64,000 nucleotides of DNA from Cololabis saira (lineage: Eukaryota > Chordata > Actinopteri > Beloniformes > Belonidae), in the NCBI RefSeq assembly GCF_033807715.1, contig NC_084587.1, positions 24,962,517 through 25,026,516 on the forward strand, given 5' to 3'. Positions 33,767 through 46,830 of the stretch are shown here, in pieces (positions within the stretch are counted from its first letter, which is position 1; the number at the start of each line of letters is the position of its first letter). Position numbers and translations under genes: made by a program. The notes beneath the pieces are model-generated. The model ran no database searches. It was not told where the DNA came from and worked only from the letters and a program-made list of their open reading frames with translations.

Positions 33767-35567
33767 CCTCCCTTATGTTACCAGCTTCTCTTCCATTTTC
33801 TTTGTCACCATGACAACCTATAGCAATGATGTAATTACTGTAACTTACATTTATTTCAAGCGTTAAGGTACTTCTGTTGAAATGTCTCAGACTAAACCCC
33901 ACACGTTGTAGCCAACTAGCAATGATCAAGTATGGAGTAGACAAGTTGTGAATGAGAGCAGGTTTTTGCTTTCTACGCTGACGTATTTCTATTTATATGC
34001 TCCTCACCTACAAAATTGTCTTCACTTTGTCTTACTAAATCATCTCACCTTAATGCTGATGCGTGTGTCTTGATTCTTTTTTCTGGACTCTAACCATGGG
34101 AGCCTCTGTTTGTAATCTTTTTCCATTCTGGTTTAAATATAAGAAAATATTATGCTTTTTCTGCATAGCTTGGAAACACTACCGATATTACACATAAGAA
34201 ACGAAAGGAATGAAATCTAAGTGTATTGTCTTCAACCCATGAGTGAGGATCAAAGGATCCATATGAGTTGATACAAAGGTGTCTTCAATCAGTATTTTAC
34301 AATAAAGGCAGGATCTATATGAATAAGAACATCTGAATGCATCCATCTGCAAAAAACAGGAACCTAGTGGAAATCCTATATGTGGAATAAGCTAAGCCAC
34401 TTTTCAGTAACCCTCATTTGTCCACACAGACACTCACATGCAGAGATTTGTTTGCCGTTTATCCTCAGTGACAAAATGAATACAACTGCATGGATTCTTC
34501 CAGCCAAACATATCACTCTTCCATAATATGATGTAATGCTTCATAATGTGTTGTATCCCTGTGCACGAACACTGAAGCAGTAATCTCAAAGGGCTGCCTG
34601 CCGGAAGAACATGATGAATTTTTCATGGCTTGTTTGGAGAAGTCTTTTAAGGAGCAATTGTTCTTTCAAAACAACTAATGGCTCCACTGAAATCTGAGAC
34701 ACTCCATGTGCATCTATTTCAGCATGCTAATATTAATATATTTGTACTAATGTTATTTTACGCACTGCTTTTGTCTCAATTTGCCTGGCCACAGTGCTTC
34801 ATCACTACCTCTCCAACAAAGATGTAGTGGAGGACTCTTTCTGTATCAAGTATGAAAACAAACTGAAGTGACGGTGACTCATGTATTTTAAGTGTAAGCT
34901 CATTTTCTGACCAAATGACCTCTATAGATATAAATCAGAGTGACTTTTGCTCTGTGCCAGCCTACTCTGACATGCGTCCCCTAAAGCGCTCCCACCCCCC
35001 AGCGCTGCACTCCGGGAGTCGGAACAGGCAGGTCTCGGTCTGATATTAACGGACACATGGAAGGGTCCTTGCGACACTGGTGCTTAGTCCAACATAGTAA
35101 ATGGCTTATGATCAGAAGAATCATTATGTGTTTGCATTCCCTGAAAATATTGATCCCTTTTTGAAAATTGAATGGACTCCAACCATGCATCTTCACAGAT
35201 ACTTGAATGCTTTTAGTGGAGTTTGGTAGCTTGTAATGCTTTACAACCTGCAAATGAAAGTTAATACATTTGTACATTTCTGGGATACTGCTTGGAAACA
35301 GGGGCAGATGAAGGAGCATGTAGTGCAGAAAACTCCCAAATTAACTATAGTTGCATTGGATGAGTCTTCACATTATTGAAGTCCCTATTTTTCATAAGCT
35401 ATGTATTAATAGGGTATAGGGAACTAAACACGCAACAGCTCTGTGTTCACCTGTGTGTATCACTGCTAAATGTCAGGTTAAAATTAAATATTTGAATTTA
35501 AAAAAATTAACAATGCTTCCTTTCCTTTCAAAAAGTTGTTTTTGATGCTATGTTCTTAATGTGAGGC
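33767..35567. other. Non-coding stretch
   Basis: Mostly AT-rich. The part at about 34590-34760 has less repeat character and clusters of TAAT and ATTGTT motifs, which could mark a regulatory element, but nothing firm can be said. Confidence 0.35.
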
Positions 35568-35700
35568 ATATTTTGCATTACATTTAGCAGATGCTTTTAT
35601 CCGAAGCGACTTACACCTGAAGGAAAGCAATCAAGGCAAAGTAAACGCAGTAAATTGCAGAGTAAGTGCAGCGAGGAGAGCAGTAAGTGCAGTTAATATA
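35568..35700 (+). repeat. Dispersed teleost repeat
   Basis: 'ttacatttagcagatgcttt' followed by 'tatccgaagcgacttacacc' is a highly abundant interspersed repeat motif in fish genomes. Only the core is recognisable. Non-coding. Confidence 0.6.
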
Positions 35701-38700
35701 TGAATCCAAAATAGAGCCTTTTGATATTTAAGAGTAAATACAACACTGTTTAACTTGAAGCTGATGCAATCTATAGCTTTTGTCATACTTTTGCTGTAGA
35801 ATAATATGAACCTTTAACAAATGTGCAAGTGCTGCAGACACTAAAAACTGTGAATCTTTCTTTATATAGTATATACTACTTAACTCAAAATATAGTACAA
35901 TATGTTACAGAAAACAGGCTGTTCTTGTGTGAGGTTTGTCAGGGATACAATATTATGTACACCGCCTGGGGCTATGTGAGATTTTCGTATTCTTAAAAAC
36001 GGCACAAATAACTGTTTGCAGTATGAAGCTCGGTGGGTGTGAAACTTTAGGTGCTTTTGCAAAATTGTAAGATTTGTTTGGTCTCTTGCTTGGTCCCGTT
36101 CTCATTTTCCCCGCCGTCATTACTTTATTCAGTGTATTAGGAGCCTAGTCGACAAATATCCCTCCAAATGAAATTGAAACTGATATTTTAACATGAAAGG
36201 GACTCTTTTGTGCCAATTATACACTCCCTTATTTCATTTATCATAAATTTATCATCGCTTTTAATATTTTTCTTTTATTAGTTTCTGAGTGCTCATGGAG
36301 CCGGAGTCTGTGACTTTTCTTTTACAACCATTATAATTCATTTATTGTATATATACAGTGTTTCATTGTTTTCCATCTTACCTTGTCTTTTGCATCTTCC
36401 CCAACCACACCCATCCACTGCATATCCTCTTATTATGTTTTTAAATGTGTAATGACTGACGAAAGGAAAAGCTCAAGTCAAAGAAATTTAATTTTTTTTT
36501 AAAAGCACATGTTTTTCCAAACTTTCCAAGATTAAGAAAGTTAAGCCTCCAATTATCTGACACTTTCACTGGATTACTGTGTCTTTAAATATAGAATATC
36601 ACACGGTTTGTCCCCCTTGTGAGGAAATAAAACAGCTCCAGATTTATCTGGGGAATTATCTCAAATACACAAAGGATTTAATGAGTCTTCATTAAGGAAC
36701 CGGTCTTGTAGATGGGTAGCTTCGCATTAATTACTGACATTTTAATTGCAGCAACTTTTTTTGACTTATCATTATCGTCACTAGGCACCGGTGTAACTAT
36801 ATGTACTTGACGAGGATAGATTGATAAAAAAATTTTTGATTTGTCTTTAGTTAAATCCATCACAAAAAAAATAAAATGGATGCCGTGAAAAGACGTAATC
36901 TCGAACGGCCCTTTTGCACAAGTTGACTTTATTTTATTTTTCACTTATTAAGGTAGTGCTGGGTTTCTGATAAACCCTCCACAGCAGAGCACGGCCAAAA
37001 TTCTCTCTTTGTACAGTCATCTCCAGGTTAATTAACACATGGAGAAGGAGCCATCTCCCCTGACTGCCACTCTCAGTACAAACTCCTGCCAAAACGCAGC
37101 GGCAGCTGGGCCAACCAGTGAGCACAAACAAATCATGCCTTTGTAGGTTACATTAATTGCATCCCACTCCAACTGCACATAACAGCACCAGGTGCTGCTA
37201 CCAGATGGGTTTGTGAATGCCTTCTTACAACTATGGCTTTACATAAACTCAGTTATAATCATTTGTAACTCTCTTTGTATCAAAAGAAATTCTTGGTTGA
37301 CAGAAAGCCAAGCGACCAGCAAAGCCTTGGCTATAAAAGCATATGGAGCCCAGTCAGTGCTGCAGCATTCATGAACCCCTGTCCCACTCCCCAGCCAGGG
37401 AAGAAATTATATACATGCTCAGTACCATGGCCCGCTATTAAATAGTTTGTGTTCTGTGTATTTGAATTTAAGATTATGACTCACTTTGTATCATGCATCC
37501 CCCACCTCCCTCACACACAAACACACACCTGCGAGGGTCCATGATGTGCAAAGAGGCAGTAAATCTCTTGCTGGGGGGAGTGCCTATGACGGGGCAGGAT
37601 GGTCTGTGGGAAGAACCGGAGATGCACATGAAAAGGACACACCATAGAAGGGCTTCTATCACCGCAGAGAGTTCTTATCTCTTCTCTCCTTGATGGTAGG
37701 CGGGTGGGGGAGAATGTTTGGGGGTCAGCTTTCTGCTCTGAGCAGCAGCCTGATAGGAACTAAGAGCACACGCGGTGAGGGCGACCTTCCAGTCCTGACC
37801 AACAACCTTCAGTCCAAATATACCACTCAAGGAAACTTCAAACAGCTTTTTGTAGACAGATTTTTGATGCTGTGAATTTGTTTACTAACAGGAAACCTGC
37901 CATTTAGAACATGCGACAGTCCCCCAGTAGGCCTATGTCTCTACTGGGCCGCTTAATTTAACTTCTTTCTTTGTCCAAATATACAAACTATCAGTTTACC
38001 GACCAAAGCTTGTCACACTCCGTTACAGTGCCCGTTTTCAGCTGATTAGCATCGTTCTTTTCCAGTTGCGCTATCGCACTGCAGCTTGGACCAGAAAATA
38101 GAAAAAACTGTGAACTGGACAGGCTTAAAACTCTGTAGCTTTTCAATATCCTATTTATGTTTATATTTTCATAGCTCGTAAGCCAGTTTTAGTTCTGCTG
38201 AATGTTTTCATGCAGTTTAATGTCATGTGACTAAGATGCTTACATTCATTTAAAAACTCAAATTTGAGTCGGACTAATTCAATAATTTGATATTTTCTAA
38301 CATCATGTAAACACAATTGTCATGTATTGTGTATGTAGTTTAATAAAAGTTGTTTTTTCTTGTTCAGAATCCAGCTTATTAAATATAATGTGTATATATA
38401 TATATATATAATATAAACTGCATCAGAGCCCTTTATAGATTTTTTTCTTTTTTATCCCTTTTTAAAAAAGTTCAATTCGAAAACAGGATGCAAGACACAT
38501 TATGACAAAATTTCTCACAAAAAATGACTGATGTTGCTATGGGAACCATCATGTCAACGATACATGTGAACTATCAAACTGAGTATGTCATATCCGCTAA
38601 ATTGCACAACCATTGATGCAAATGTTGTTTTACCCTAAGTTTCTCACTTTGGATCACATAGCTGTGTAGAAATGTAAATGCAAATGCCGGCAATGCATGC

Positions 38701-39838
38701 TCTTGTGTTTATACCCACCTGAAAATATAAAGTTTTGCTTAAAAATGTAGATACAAGGCAACAAATTAAGGGTTTTTTGTTTTTTTAGATACATTGTCAT
38801 TTACTCTCAAAATGTTCCACCTTCCTTAAAAAGACACATTTGCTTGTCAATCCCGTGACTCTATTGCAGGCAGTCGTCACAGTCAACGTTAGAGCAAATG
38901 TGTGAAAACAGGAGGACTGCCTTTTGACCAGGAACAGAAGGAACTATTTGGGCAGCTGTTGAGAGTTCCCACAGTCAGAATGGCATAACTGACCCCCTCC
39001 GGTGACCCAGTCTACTTCTTTTTCTTTCTTTTTTTAAAGCTTGTCACAAGCAATTTCATAAATTGCTAATGAAAAATGAAAAAAAAAATATTCATTGCTT
39101 GTTTGCCTTTAACTTTGTCATTAAGTGGAATGGACAATGATTCAGTTACAAGTGCAGTGTATTGTGAGATAGTAAGGAATTAAATTAGTATTTTATTAAA
39201 GATGTAGACTGTAGGCACAATGACAAATCCACCAGAACCAGTGATTCCGTACTCATTGTATCCCTAGTAAAAGACGTGGGCTGTTCTCTAGTGATAACAG
39301 ATAGTAGTGGAATATTATTATCGCTCCCCTTTGTGTTTGAATTTACATGTATTTGAATAACAATGCCATGTATGAAATGTTGTCTCTAACAGGCATAAAG
39401 AACATTTCAAAACATTTATATTCGTGTTTGCTTTAAGTAATTTATGCACAAGTCTATGAAGTACTAAACTATGTTTTAAATGCTTCATCTTCTGTCACTC
39501 ACTTTTGCATTCATAGTAACACAATTCTAAAAACTATGCTTTTTTTTTTACTTTGCAGTGCCTCGAATGCTTTCAAGCCAAACAGTTTAGAATTTAATTA
39601 AACTCGTTTTATCATTTCTGTTTTATGTTCTCTTTGAGGCTTTGCTCTGTTTTCATTGCCGCAGTGGGCTCCACAGTGGACACTAATGTTCAGCTGACTA
39701 CAGAAAAATTCATATCCAGCAAACCTCGGCCATTCACACTAGAGCAGCAACTTTCAAAGCCTGATTCCCATTAGGTGATCCTAATGGAACATAATGCATT
39801 GTTCAAAGATGTAATTAGGTACGCTCTGGATGGTACTT
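35701..39838. other. Long non-coding stretch, nothing recognised
   Basis: About 4.1 kb of AT-rich DNA with short poly-T/poly-A runs and a small TA run at about 38394-38410. Frames here are short and lack splice-bounded structure. No RNA gene is visible. Confidence 0.4.
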
Positions 39839-40040
39839 GGGTTCAATGGTTAGTGCTGTCCCCTCACAACACAAGGGTTACTGCTCCGGTCCTCAGACGC
39901 GTGTCTGTTCTTTGTGTGCCTGCATGGGTTGTCAATGGGTCCTCCAGTTTTCACCCACAATCCACAGACATACACACTAGGTAAACTGCATGTGTGACCC
40001 AGTGATGGTCTGGCAGCATATCCAGGATGGATGGATGGAA
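39839..40040 (+). repeat. Degraded dispersed retroelement-like repeat
   Basis: A plus-orientation relative of the repeat at 6535-6716: 'atggttagtgctgtcccctc', 'ttttcacccacaatccacag', and a (GGAT)n-like end 'aggatggatggatgg'. Highly diverged. Confidence 0.5.
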
Positions 40041-42378
40041 AAGAGCAAATTCTGAAAACAAAAACAAAAAAACTTTCACATAAGGTTCTTAAATAATTAT
40101 TACACTTTCTTTTCTGTCAGTAAATTACTTGATCAGTGATGATCATACACATTATCCTGCATCACAGAAACCAGGCTGCAGAAGAAGTTTCATGTTAGTG
40201 TAAAATGTCAAATTCTCGTTTCATGAATGTCTACCACAGCTTGTCAAAAGTGGGTGACTATGCCGTTCATATATGCATATTTCACAGAAGCTGAAAATAA
40301 GCTGTTTGTTGAGCTACTTGTGCTTCAGAAAAAGATCATCAACAGTTTTTCCTCACAATCCTGTTTTGTATGGCCATTTTTAACAACCTTTGAATTAATA
40401 CTAATTTACAACACAGCATGTGAAAGAAATGTCACTACACTGGTAGTCAGAATAATGTAACCAAACAATGCCATTATTAATTTGTGCAAATATAATTATA
40501 TGTTTGATATATTTTCGCCTATAGATTTTTAAATCAATATGATTCATATAATATATTAAATATTCTTAATTCTATCCCACCACTGTTGTCACAGTACAGC
40601 ACAGTATATTTCAGAGTAACCTTGTTCTTTTTGTGAAAATAACTACAATAAAGTATCTATCAATATTGTTACCTGTGTTTAGATCTGGACAGCAGCACCC
40701 ATAAAATGTGAAAATATTGCTTATAAAGGTGACATTTAACAAAAAAGTAAAACTTCAAAAATAAAATTCTGTGCAGGAACCCACCATCTATCTCCAAGGG
40801 AGTCAGCACTATGTCTGTTTTCACCATTTTTATGTCCTGGATACTAGAGTGGAAAATAGGGTAGGAAAGGGGAGGCACAGAGAGCCAATACTTGGACAGA
40901 TTGCAGGAAATGAGAAAAAAGAGCAGAGATGGGAAGTACCGTGAACGAGGGAGGTGGATAATGCCTTATCTCAGTGCAGTCAAGGGTACTTGCACCACAA
41001 ATTCTGAAACTGCAAATAATACCACTCTGTGTGTTTTTAAAAGTTTTAACTCTTATCCATTCAACTTTATTCTCATTCTATCACCTTTATTTTTGTAGCC
41101 AATTTTAAAACTTGCCCTAGAGTGTTTGATTGTGACCAACTGCATGCTCCTGCTGGATACATCCCATACTGCAACCATACTGACTGAAGCCCTGTAACTG
41201 TAACTGTAACACCGTGGCTATTATAAGACAAATTATAATCTATCCCAAATCAGGTTATGATTTGTCAACCCATGACATGACACAGGCAGCAGTTGCCTTG
41301 AATAGAAACTACCTCAGCAAGATAATAGCTGTTTATTTGGCAGCGGCTTGTATTAGAAGCAGAACTGCTTGTTTTTCTCATTCGGATGGGCTTGTGTTTG
41401 CTCAGTTAAAGTTAACACAACCTTGACACTTCCTGTAATCATTTCAGATTCAAGCCCCTTCACCATGTCAGGGGACTGAAGCCCTTTATTTCACAACAGT
41501 TTTTATTGTTCAACATTTAGAGGTACACCACATGCAACTGCAGCTAAATGGAATGGAAGGAAACGAAAATGAACAGCGGAGCAGATCAAACTATTAAAAA
41601 CAGTATAACAGTGGCACAGTTCACTTCATTTAATTAATGCTGTAGAGATGTGAGTTATACAAGACAGGCAGAGTAAAATTTTATTTTATCTGTATTTTTA
41701 TCATATTTGAATTTCAAAGGTACAGTTTTTACTTTATTATTGGTGCTAATTTGAATAAATATGGGTATTTTTTAATTAGGGGTTCATATAAAGAAATGCA
41801 TTTTTTTTTCATTAACAAAAAATTGGAAAAGAGGACATGGACTTAGTTAGTACTTTAAGAGATTTAGGTTCTTGTAATTTGGATGGGACGATCAATCACA
41901 AATTCTACAACACGACAAGTTCTTCAGGCATGCAGAATTATACCTTTTTATGGGTGCACTCACACTGTTCTCCATTCTGTGCTCAAGCACTTCATAATTC
42001 TTGGTCTTTGAAACGATTGGTGTGCCTGAAAAATCTCACCTTATAAGACCTTGCAGGGGTAGGGCTTAAGATGTAGGTCCAAAGGGTAGAAATAGGCTAT
42101 GGCCTTAATGTAATGACGAGAACAAGGGGGTGAGAACAGGCGGTAATCAAGCACAACTGAGACCAAAGTAATCTACACTACAGTGGACATCAGTGGCAGA
42201 AGTGACAAAGAGATTCAAGAAAGTAATGATGGAAGAGAAAAATAAGCGTGAACAAGAAAGAGACCAAACAGCAAATATTACAGTCATAACAGCAACTTAA
42301 CCTTCCCAGCTATAGGGGGACCCTAAGAGCCAAAAATTAGCCCCTTCGTGATGCTTTAAAAAAAAGTAAATCTCGAGG
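40041..42378. other. Non-coding stretch, nothing recognised
   Basis: AT-rich. No exon-like segment or element boundary is supported up to the target duplication at 42379. Confidence 0.4.
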
Positions 42379-42387
42379 AGCAGAATC

Positions 42388-43296
42388 CATAAATATATAC
42401 ACGGCCTGTCGCACATGTCAACACGGCCGCCATATTGGGCCGGGATTTCTGACAAGCAGTTAGACTGGTCAGATCGATTCTCGTGTCCGACTGTGCGTCT
42501 GACACCAAAATGACAGACTCTTGTGCATCTGCAGCACCAGGGCCAATATATATATTTTGATGATGTTTTTGATCTTCGCCACCATATTGTTGAAACTTCA
42601 CTTCAACCTTATTTCATTAATTGTGACCAGTTTTCACAAACGGAGGTAACACCATATTGCAAAACACCACACGCTGCAAATGCAGAGGAACACCTTGAGA
42701 AAGAAGATATGCAAAATTGTGTTATAGTTGTGCATATTAGAAGATTAGGTTTTCAATTATGTAAATTTTGTATGAAATTTGTATGGGGGTATTTTGCTAC
42801 ATTTTTAATTGAGGCATTCCTTTTATTTGTGAGCATGTATTCAGTTTTATTTTATTTTTGTTTGTTTTTAACTCTTTCCTTAAATAATTAAATGTTTTGT
42901 TCTAATACTATTATTTATCTATTCATCCATATTTTAGATACATTTTATATTCGTCAGTTTTTTTCCCATATTACTATCGGCACCATTCTTATAATTTCTC
43001 AGAGTACTGTAAAACAAATTCAGTATGCTTGTGAGTGTGTCTAAGTACATGTAAGTATTGTGATATAAATAAAATAATTAATGTATGTTGTATCATAAAT
43101 CTATCTTACATTTATGATAAAGCCAAAAGGCTTGAAAATTAAGTAAGTTATAGTGATTTTAATCATTGATAGATCCCCTGTTGACTAATGCAGTAAGTAG
43201 ACGCTGGCTTCCCCCGGCCCAAGATGGCGGCCGCGCTGACGCATCGTTCCAATGGACGGCACTGTTGGAGGCGGCATCTACGTGGATATATCTATG
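42388..43296. mobile_element. Mutator-like (MULE) non-autonomous element, 9-bp target duplication
   Basis: A 909-bp element flanked by AGCAGAATC on both sides (42379-42387 and 43297-43305). The ends are CATAAATATATACACGG… and (rc) CATAGATATATCCACGTAG, an imperfect TIR. Subterminal 'ggccgccatattgggccggg' (42424) and 'ggcccaagatggcggccgc' (43217-43235) form a second inverted pair. A 9-bp duplication is characteristic of Mutator-like elements. The 123-codon frame inside (42523-42891) shows no transposase or zinc-finger motif and looks non-coding. Confidence 0.82.
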
Positions 43297-43305
43297 AGCA
43301 GAATC

Positions 43306-44584
43306 AATATGTTAGGAAAGCCCCTTAATATTGGGCTCCACTGCTGCTTTTGGTATGTCTTGGCGTTACACATTGAGCGATAGCTACTTGACATGAAGTA
43401 ATCCATAAATCCATGTATTTACCAAGGACTTGTGGCTTATGACTCTTAAATGAATCAACAGTAATTGTGATCCTAATTCATTACAAAGTAATTGTATTCT
43501 GTATCTTCTACAGTTCTTGTTTCTTGAGTTCAAATGAGTTTACAGCGCAATATTGAGCCCAGCTGGTCACCCACATTATTGAAAAGAGCTGAGAAGGAAA
43601 CATGGAAATAAGTTTCCGTCTCTAATTAGAGTCTGGTCTGTTGCGAGACATGCAAGCTGGATGTCACCGATGTTCTCAAACTCTGGAGGACCAAAGAGAT
43701 GTGTTTGCGTGGTATGTAAATGCTGACAGGCCTCAGATGTAGGACTGAATGGGAGATTTTCAATGATGCATATTTATTTTTCTAATATCATACAAAATAT
43801 TTTGGATTTTATTGCAGCTTTCACACCTTCTTTATTCTTTTTCAGTGGAATCCATGAATGCTTCACATATCAATTCATTATCTCTTAATTTACATATCTG
43901 TCCCTCTCCAAACCATTTGCATATGTTCGTACCCACACACTAACTTTTTTCCATCAGTGATGAGATACAGAGATCACACATAAGAGTCTCTCAGCGCCCC
44001 CTCTTTCCTAATATCATCTCGTTCTGTATCCACTTGATTCGAGTAGTCAGTGGCTGGCAGAGAGGAAATTTACTCTGAGACTGGGCTGAGGCCAGAGATT
44101 GCAGTGTTTCACTTTTAACCACAGCAGCCCATTAGGTCATACGTTTATTACTCATGACAGACCAAAGAGTAAAAGGCAGAGACAGGGATGTTCTTGGCAT
44201 TCAAAGTTTAGATTTCTCTTGAGGAAAACATAGTGGAAGCAAAAGCAGAGGCATGCTTTCCATCCTGCCTGATGTATTTTCAGGGTTTCCTAACTGGACT
44301 GACATGCAATTAGTTCTTGTACATCAAACCTGGTGAGCATCATGTCCTTATCTCCAGCTGTTCCTGCAATTTTCAGAAGTATTTAACACAAAACAAGTGA
44401 AACAAGCTGTTATTATGCCTGACACATCCTGGTGGACACAAAAGGTGACATCGACATACGATAACCTTTTATACTTGCACATAAGATCCTTGTGAATGTG
44501 TAAATATACCAAAAAAAATAGGAAGCTCTTCATAAGAATAAAATAGCACTGGAAAAACAACAGGAGCTGTAATGCCCAGAATAT
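43306..44584. other. Non-coding stretch, nothing recognised
   Basis: No gene or repeat end is supported. Composition is somewhat more balanced at about 43980-44180. Confidence 0.4.
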
Positions 44585-44690
44585 TTTTATTTTATTTTAT
44601 TTATCCTTTATTTATCCAGGAAAGTCCCATTGAGATACAATATATCTTCTGCCAGGGAGTCCTGGTCAAGATGGCAGCATAATATGAGTG
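44585..44690 (-). repeat. Retroelement tail fragment
   Basis: A TTTTATTTTATTTAT run followed by 'tatttatccaggaaagtccc', 'attgagatacaa' and 'agtcctggtcaagatggcag' is a recognisable dispersed fish repeat, here in the orientation with the A-rich tail on the minus strand. Non-coding. Confidence 0.55.
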
Positions 44691-46086
44691 CTTCAAACTC
44701 AAACACTGTTGTTTTTCTCCAGTTTTCTGCAGAAGTTTAATCCTTCTGAGTTGTTACAGCAATCTCCCTGTTCGATTTTGGTTTCCTTCCTGTGTATGAT
44801 TTGCTATGTTCCTCCAACGATTGTAGAGATGCTTATGGAGATGGAGCCGCATGCATAAATGTGACTCCTACCTCTCCTGGAGAATAATTGAAATAATTGG
44901 GAAGATCACACTCAGCTGAAACATCAATTCGCCGTGTTCAAAAGAACTAATGTACTACAAGCACATTCTTCCAACAACAAGCAAACCTAAACTAAAGTGA
45001 ACATAAGAGCAGGAAGGTGATGACAATCGTTCTTAAATTGATATTTATGCTCAATGTTGCTCCCTGTGTTGACTAACGGGGGTTCATACATCCAGCAGTC
45101 ATAGAAACATTAACTTTTATTTAGAGCCGTGCTCTCAACCATCTGCTGGAGCCCCTCAAGACAACTCCCTGCTGTTGCACATGGCATTGATGCAAACAGC
45201 AAGTAAGGGTTGAAACGGTTTGTTGAACCTAATGATGTTCTACCAAAATTCTTTGGTTTCATCCAATAAGTTGACAACATGTCCACGATATCATTCCATT
45301 GAAATATTTTATTTTGAGCTGCATTACAGTAGGTAAAATTAATTTTACACAATATCTAATGCATGCCATCTGTAGTTTACAAGGCTCCAATGAATTTAGT
45401 GACCACATTTTCTTTTTCCTCTTTATTTGGAAGCGTACCAACAAATTTGTTCATGTCTGTATGGTTAAGTAAGCAACCAGGGGTAAGCATAGGCCAAAAG
45501 GTCTGGAACTACTTTCCAGTGAAAGAGTTAGGGAATGCCAGACCAGTAAAGTGAAGAGAGCAACGGCATCTCCCAAACACACTTTGAAAACCCGTCACAG
45601 CAGCACTTTCAACAACAAAACACATCTGCTAACGCTATAAAATCTTAAAGAGCACATTTCTCTTTATTAACTGCTTCTTAAAGGTCGTTGAGATAGGCTG
45701 CAGAGGCTTCTGCGCTCTGCTCTGGAACCCATTCATTAATATGTGTGTTGGCACATCTCGACACGCATGCTGCTCCTGCTCCCTGCACTGAAGTTATAAA
45801 AATGCTAAAGGCACAGCAAGTCCAATTACAAGAAACGATGGAGTTCAGACACAATGGAGGTGAAGCTGATTTTGGTGATGACCCACATTTCTAAGCTGCA
45901 CAACCTGAATTTACTGTGGAATAAAGAGTGTGGAAAGAAATCTCCAACTTAAAAAATGTTGGCCCATTTAGAAAGCAGTGGAAAAATGGTTCTTCTTCTT
46001 TCACAGTAAATTGTTCCTTTCTGCTGCTGATTATGCGTAATCTTTTTTGTAAGTTTTGTAAGTCTTGATGCTTCTGTCTATTGTAG
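44691..46086. other. Non-coding stretch before the candidate exon
   Basis: Nothing recognised until the splice-acceptor-like sequence at about 46066-46086 (ttgatgcttctgtctattgtag). Confidence 0.4.
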
Positions 46087-46254
46087 AGATACTTTCAAAC
46101 TGCTCCAGACTCACACCTGAAAACTGTGTAGCACTGCAGCTGCTGGAAGAGCATAAACTCTCCCAACTCCTGTCCATGCTTAAGGATATTATGGACCCCG
46201 TGTCTCTTTTCTTTGCGATGCATGAACATTTTTTACCCAGGATGTATGAAAGCA
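46087..46254 (+). CDS. Candidate internal coding exon of an unidentified protein
   Basis: A polypyrimidine-rich acceptor (gcttctgtctattgtag) is followed by an open segment with no stop, ending at tandem donor-like sites (AGCA|gtaagc at 46254, then a stronger gtaagtgag after 46261). The peptide reads EILSNCSRL, LTPENCVALQLLEEHKLSQL, LSMLKDIMDPVSLFFAMHEH, FLPRMYES, a plausible pair of amphipathic helices with balanced residue use. It is the best non-transposon coding candidate in the window. I do not recognise the family. The second donor would also keep the frame open. Chance remains possible at this length. Confidence 0.38.
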
Positions 46255-46345
46255 GTAAGCAGTAAGTGAGGCTTCCCCCACTTGCAATTTGAGTGGTAAA
46301 CCCTCACTTCCAATTTGACCTTATTAGAAACCCTATCTATATTAA

Positions 46346-46826
46346 AGGAGACCTATTATGGCATCTAATACCTATTTTAAACAGGCCTTGAATGTCTTAA
46401 AAACAAGCTTTTGATTGTTTTTGCTAAATAAATTTCAGCCTCTGAGCCATGTCTTTAGCATCCCATTCTCTACCCTCCTTCTCTATGTGGGATTCTGAGT
46501 GGGCGGGGAGGCTATGATAATGAGGCACTGTGCTGATTGGCTGCCTGAATGACGCGATACACCGCTACGAAAAAATGGCACAAGCTCCGGCCGGCGGAGT
46601 TAGTTGTGGGCGTGGTTTCACGCATCGCTCCTGTCGTGACGTCACGACAGGAGCAGAATCTGAACGGCTCGTAGAAGCCACATCACACTCGATGGCTCAT
46701 CCGGGCGGCTGTACAGACACTGCAGAATTTGGTTGCTTTCCTCCTTCTCTGAGTTGGCAGGCTGAGGGGAGACCACTTTATATATGTTAAAGCAAGAGAA
46801 AACGGGTTTTTCATAAAAGGTCTCCT
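46346..46826. mobile_element. Kolobok-like MITE, TTAA target duplication
   Basis: A 481-bp element with ends AGGAGACCTATTATG… and …CATAAAAGGTCTCCT, flanked by TTAA (46342-46345 and 46827-46830). TTAA targeting with this 'AGGnGACCTATTATG' end is typical of fish Kolobok MITEs; piggyBac is the alternative. It includes a perfect palindrome cctgtcgtgacgtcacgacagg (46630-46651). Its right 300 bp recur at 8356-8659. Non-coding. Confidence 0.85.
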
Positions 46827-46830
46827 TTAA

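Noticed and set aside
42523..42891. 123-codon plus-strand frame inside the MULE-like element
   Set aside because: No transposase, zinc-finger or protease motif; hydrophobic, AT-driven C-terminal half; start and end not supported by splice or polyadenylation signals.
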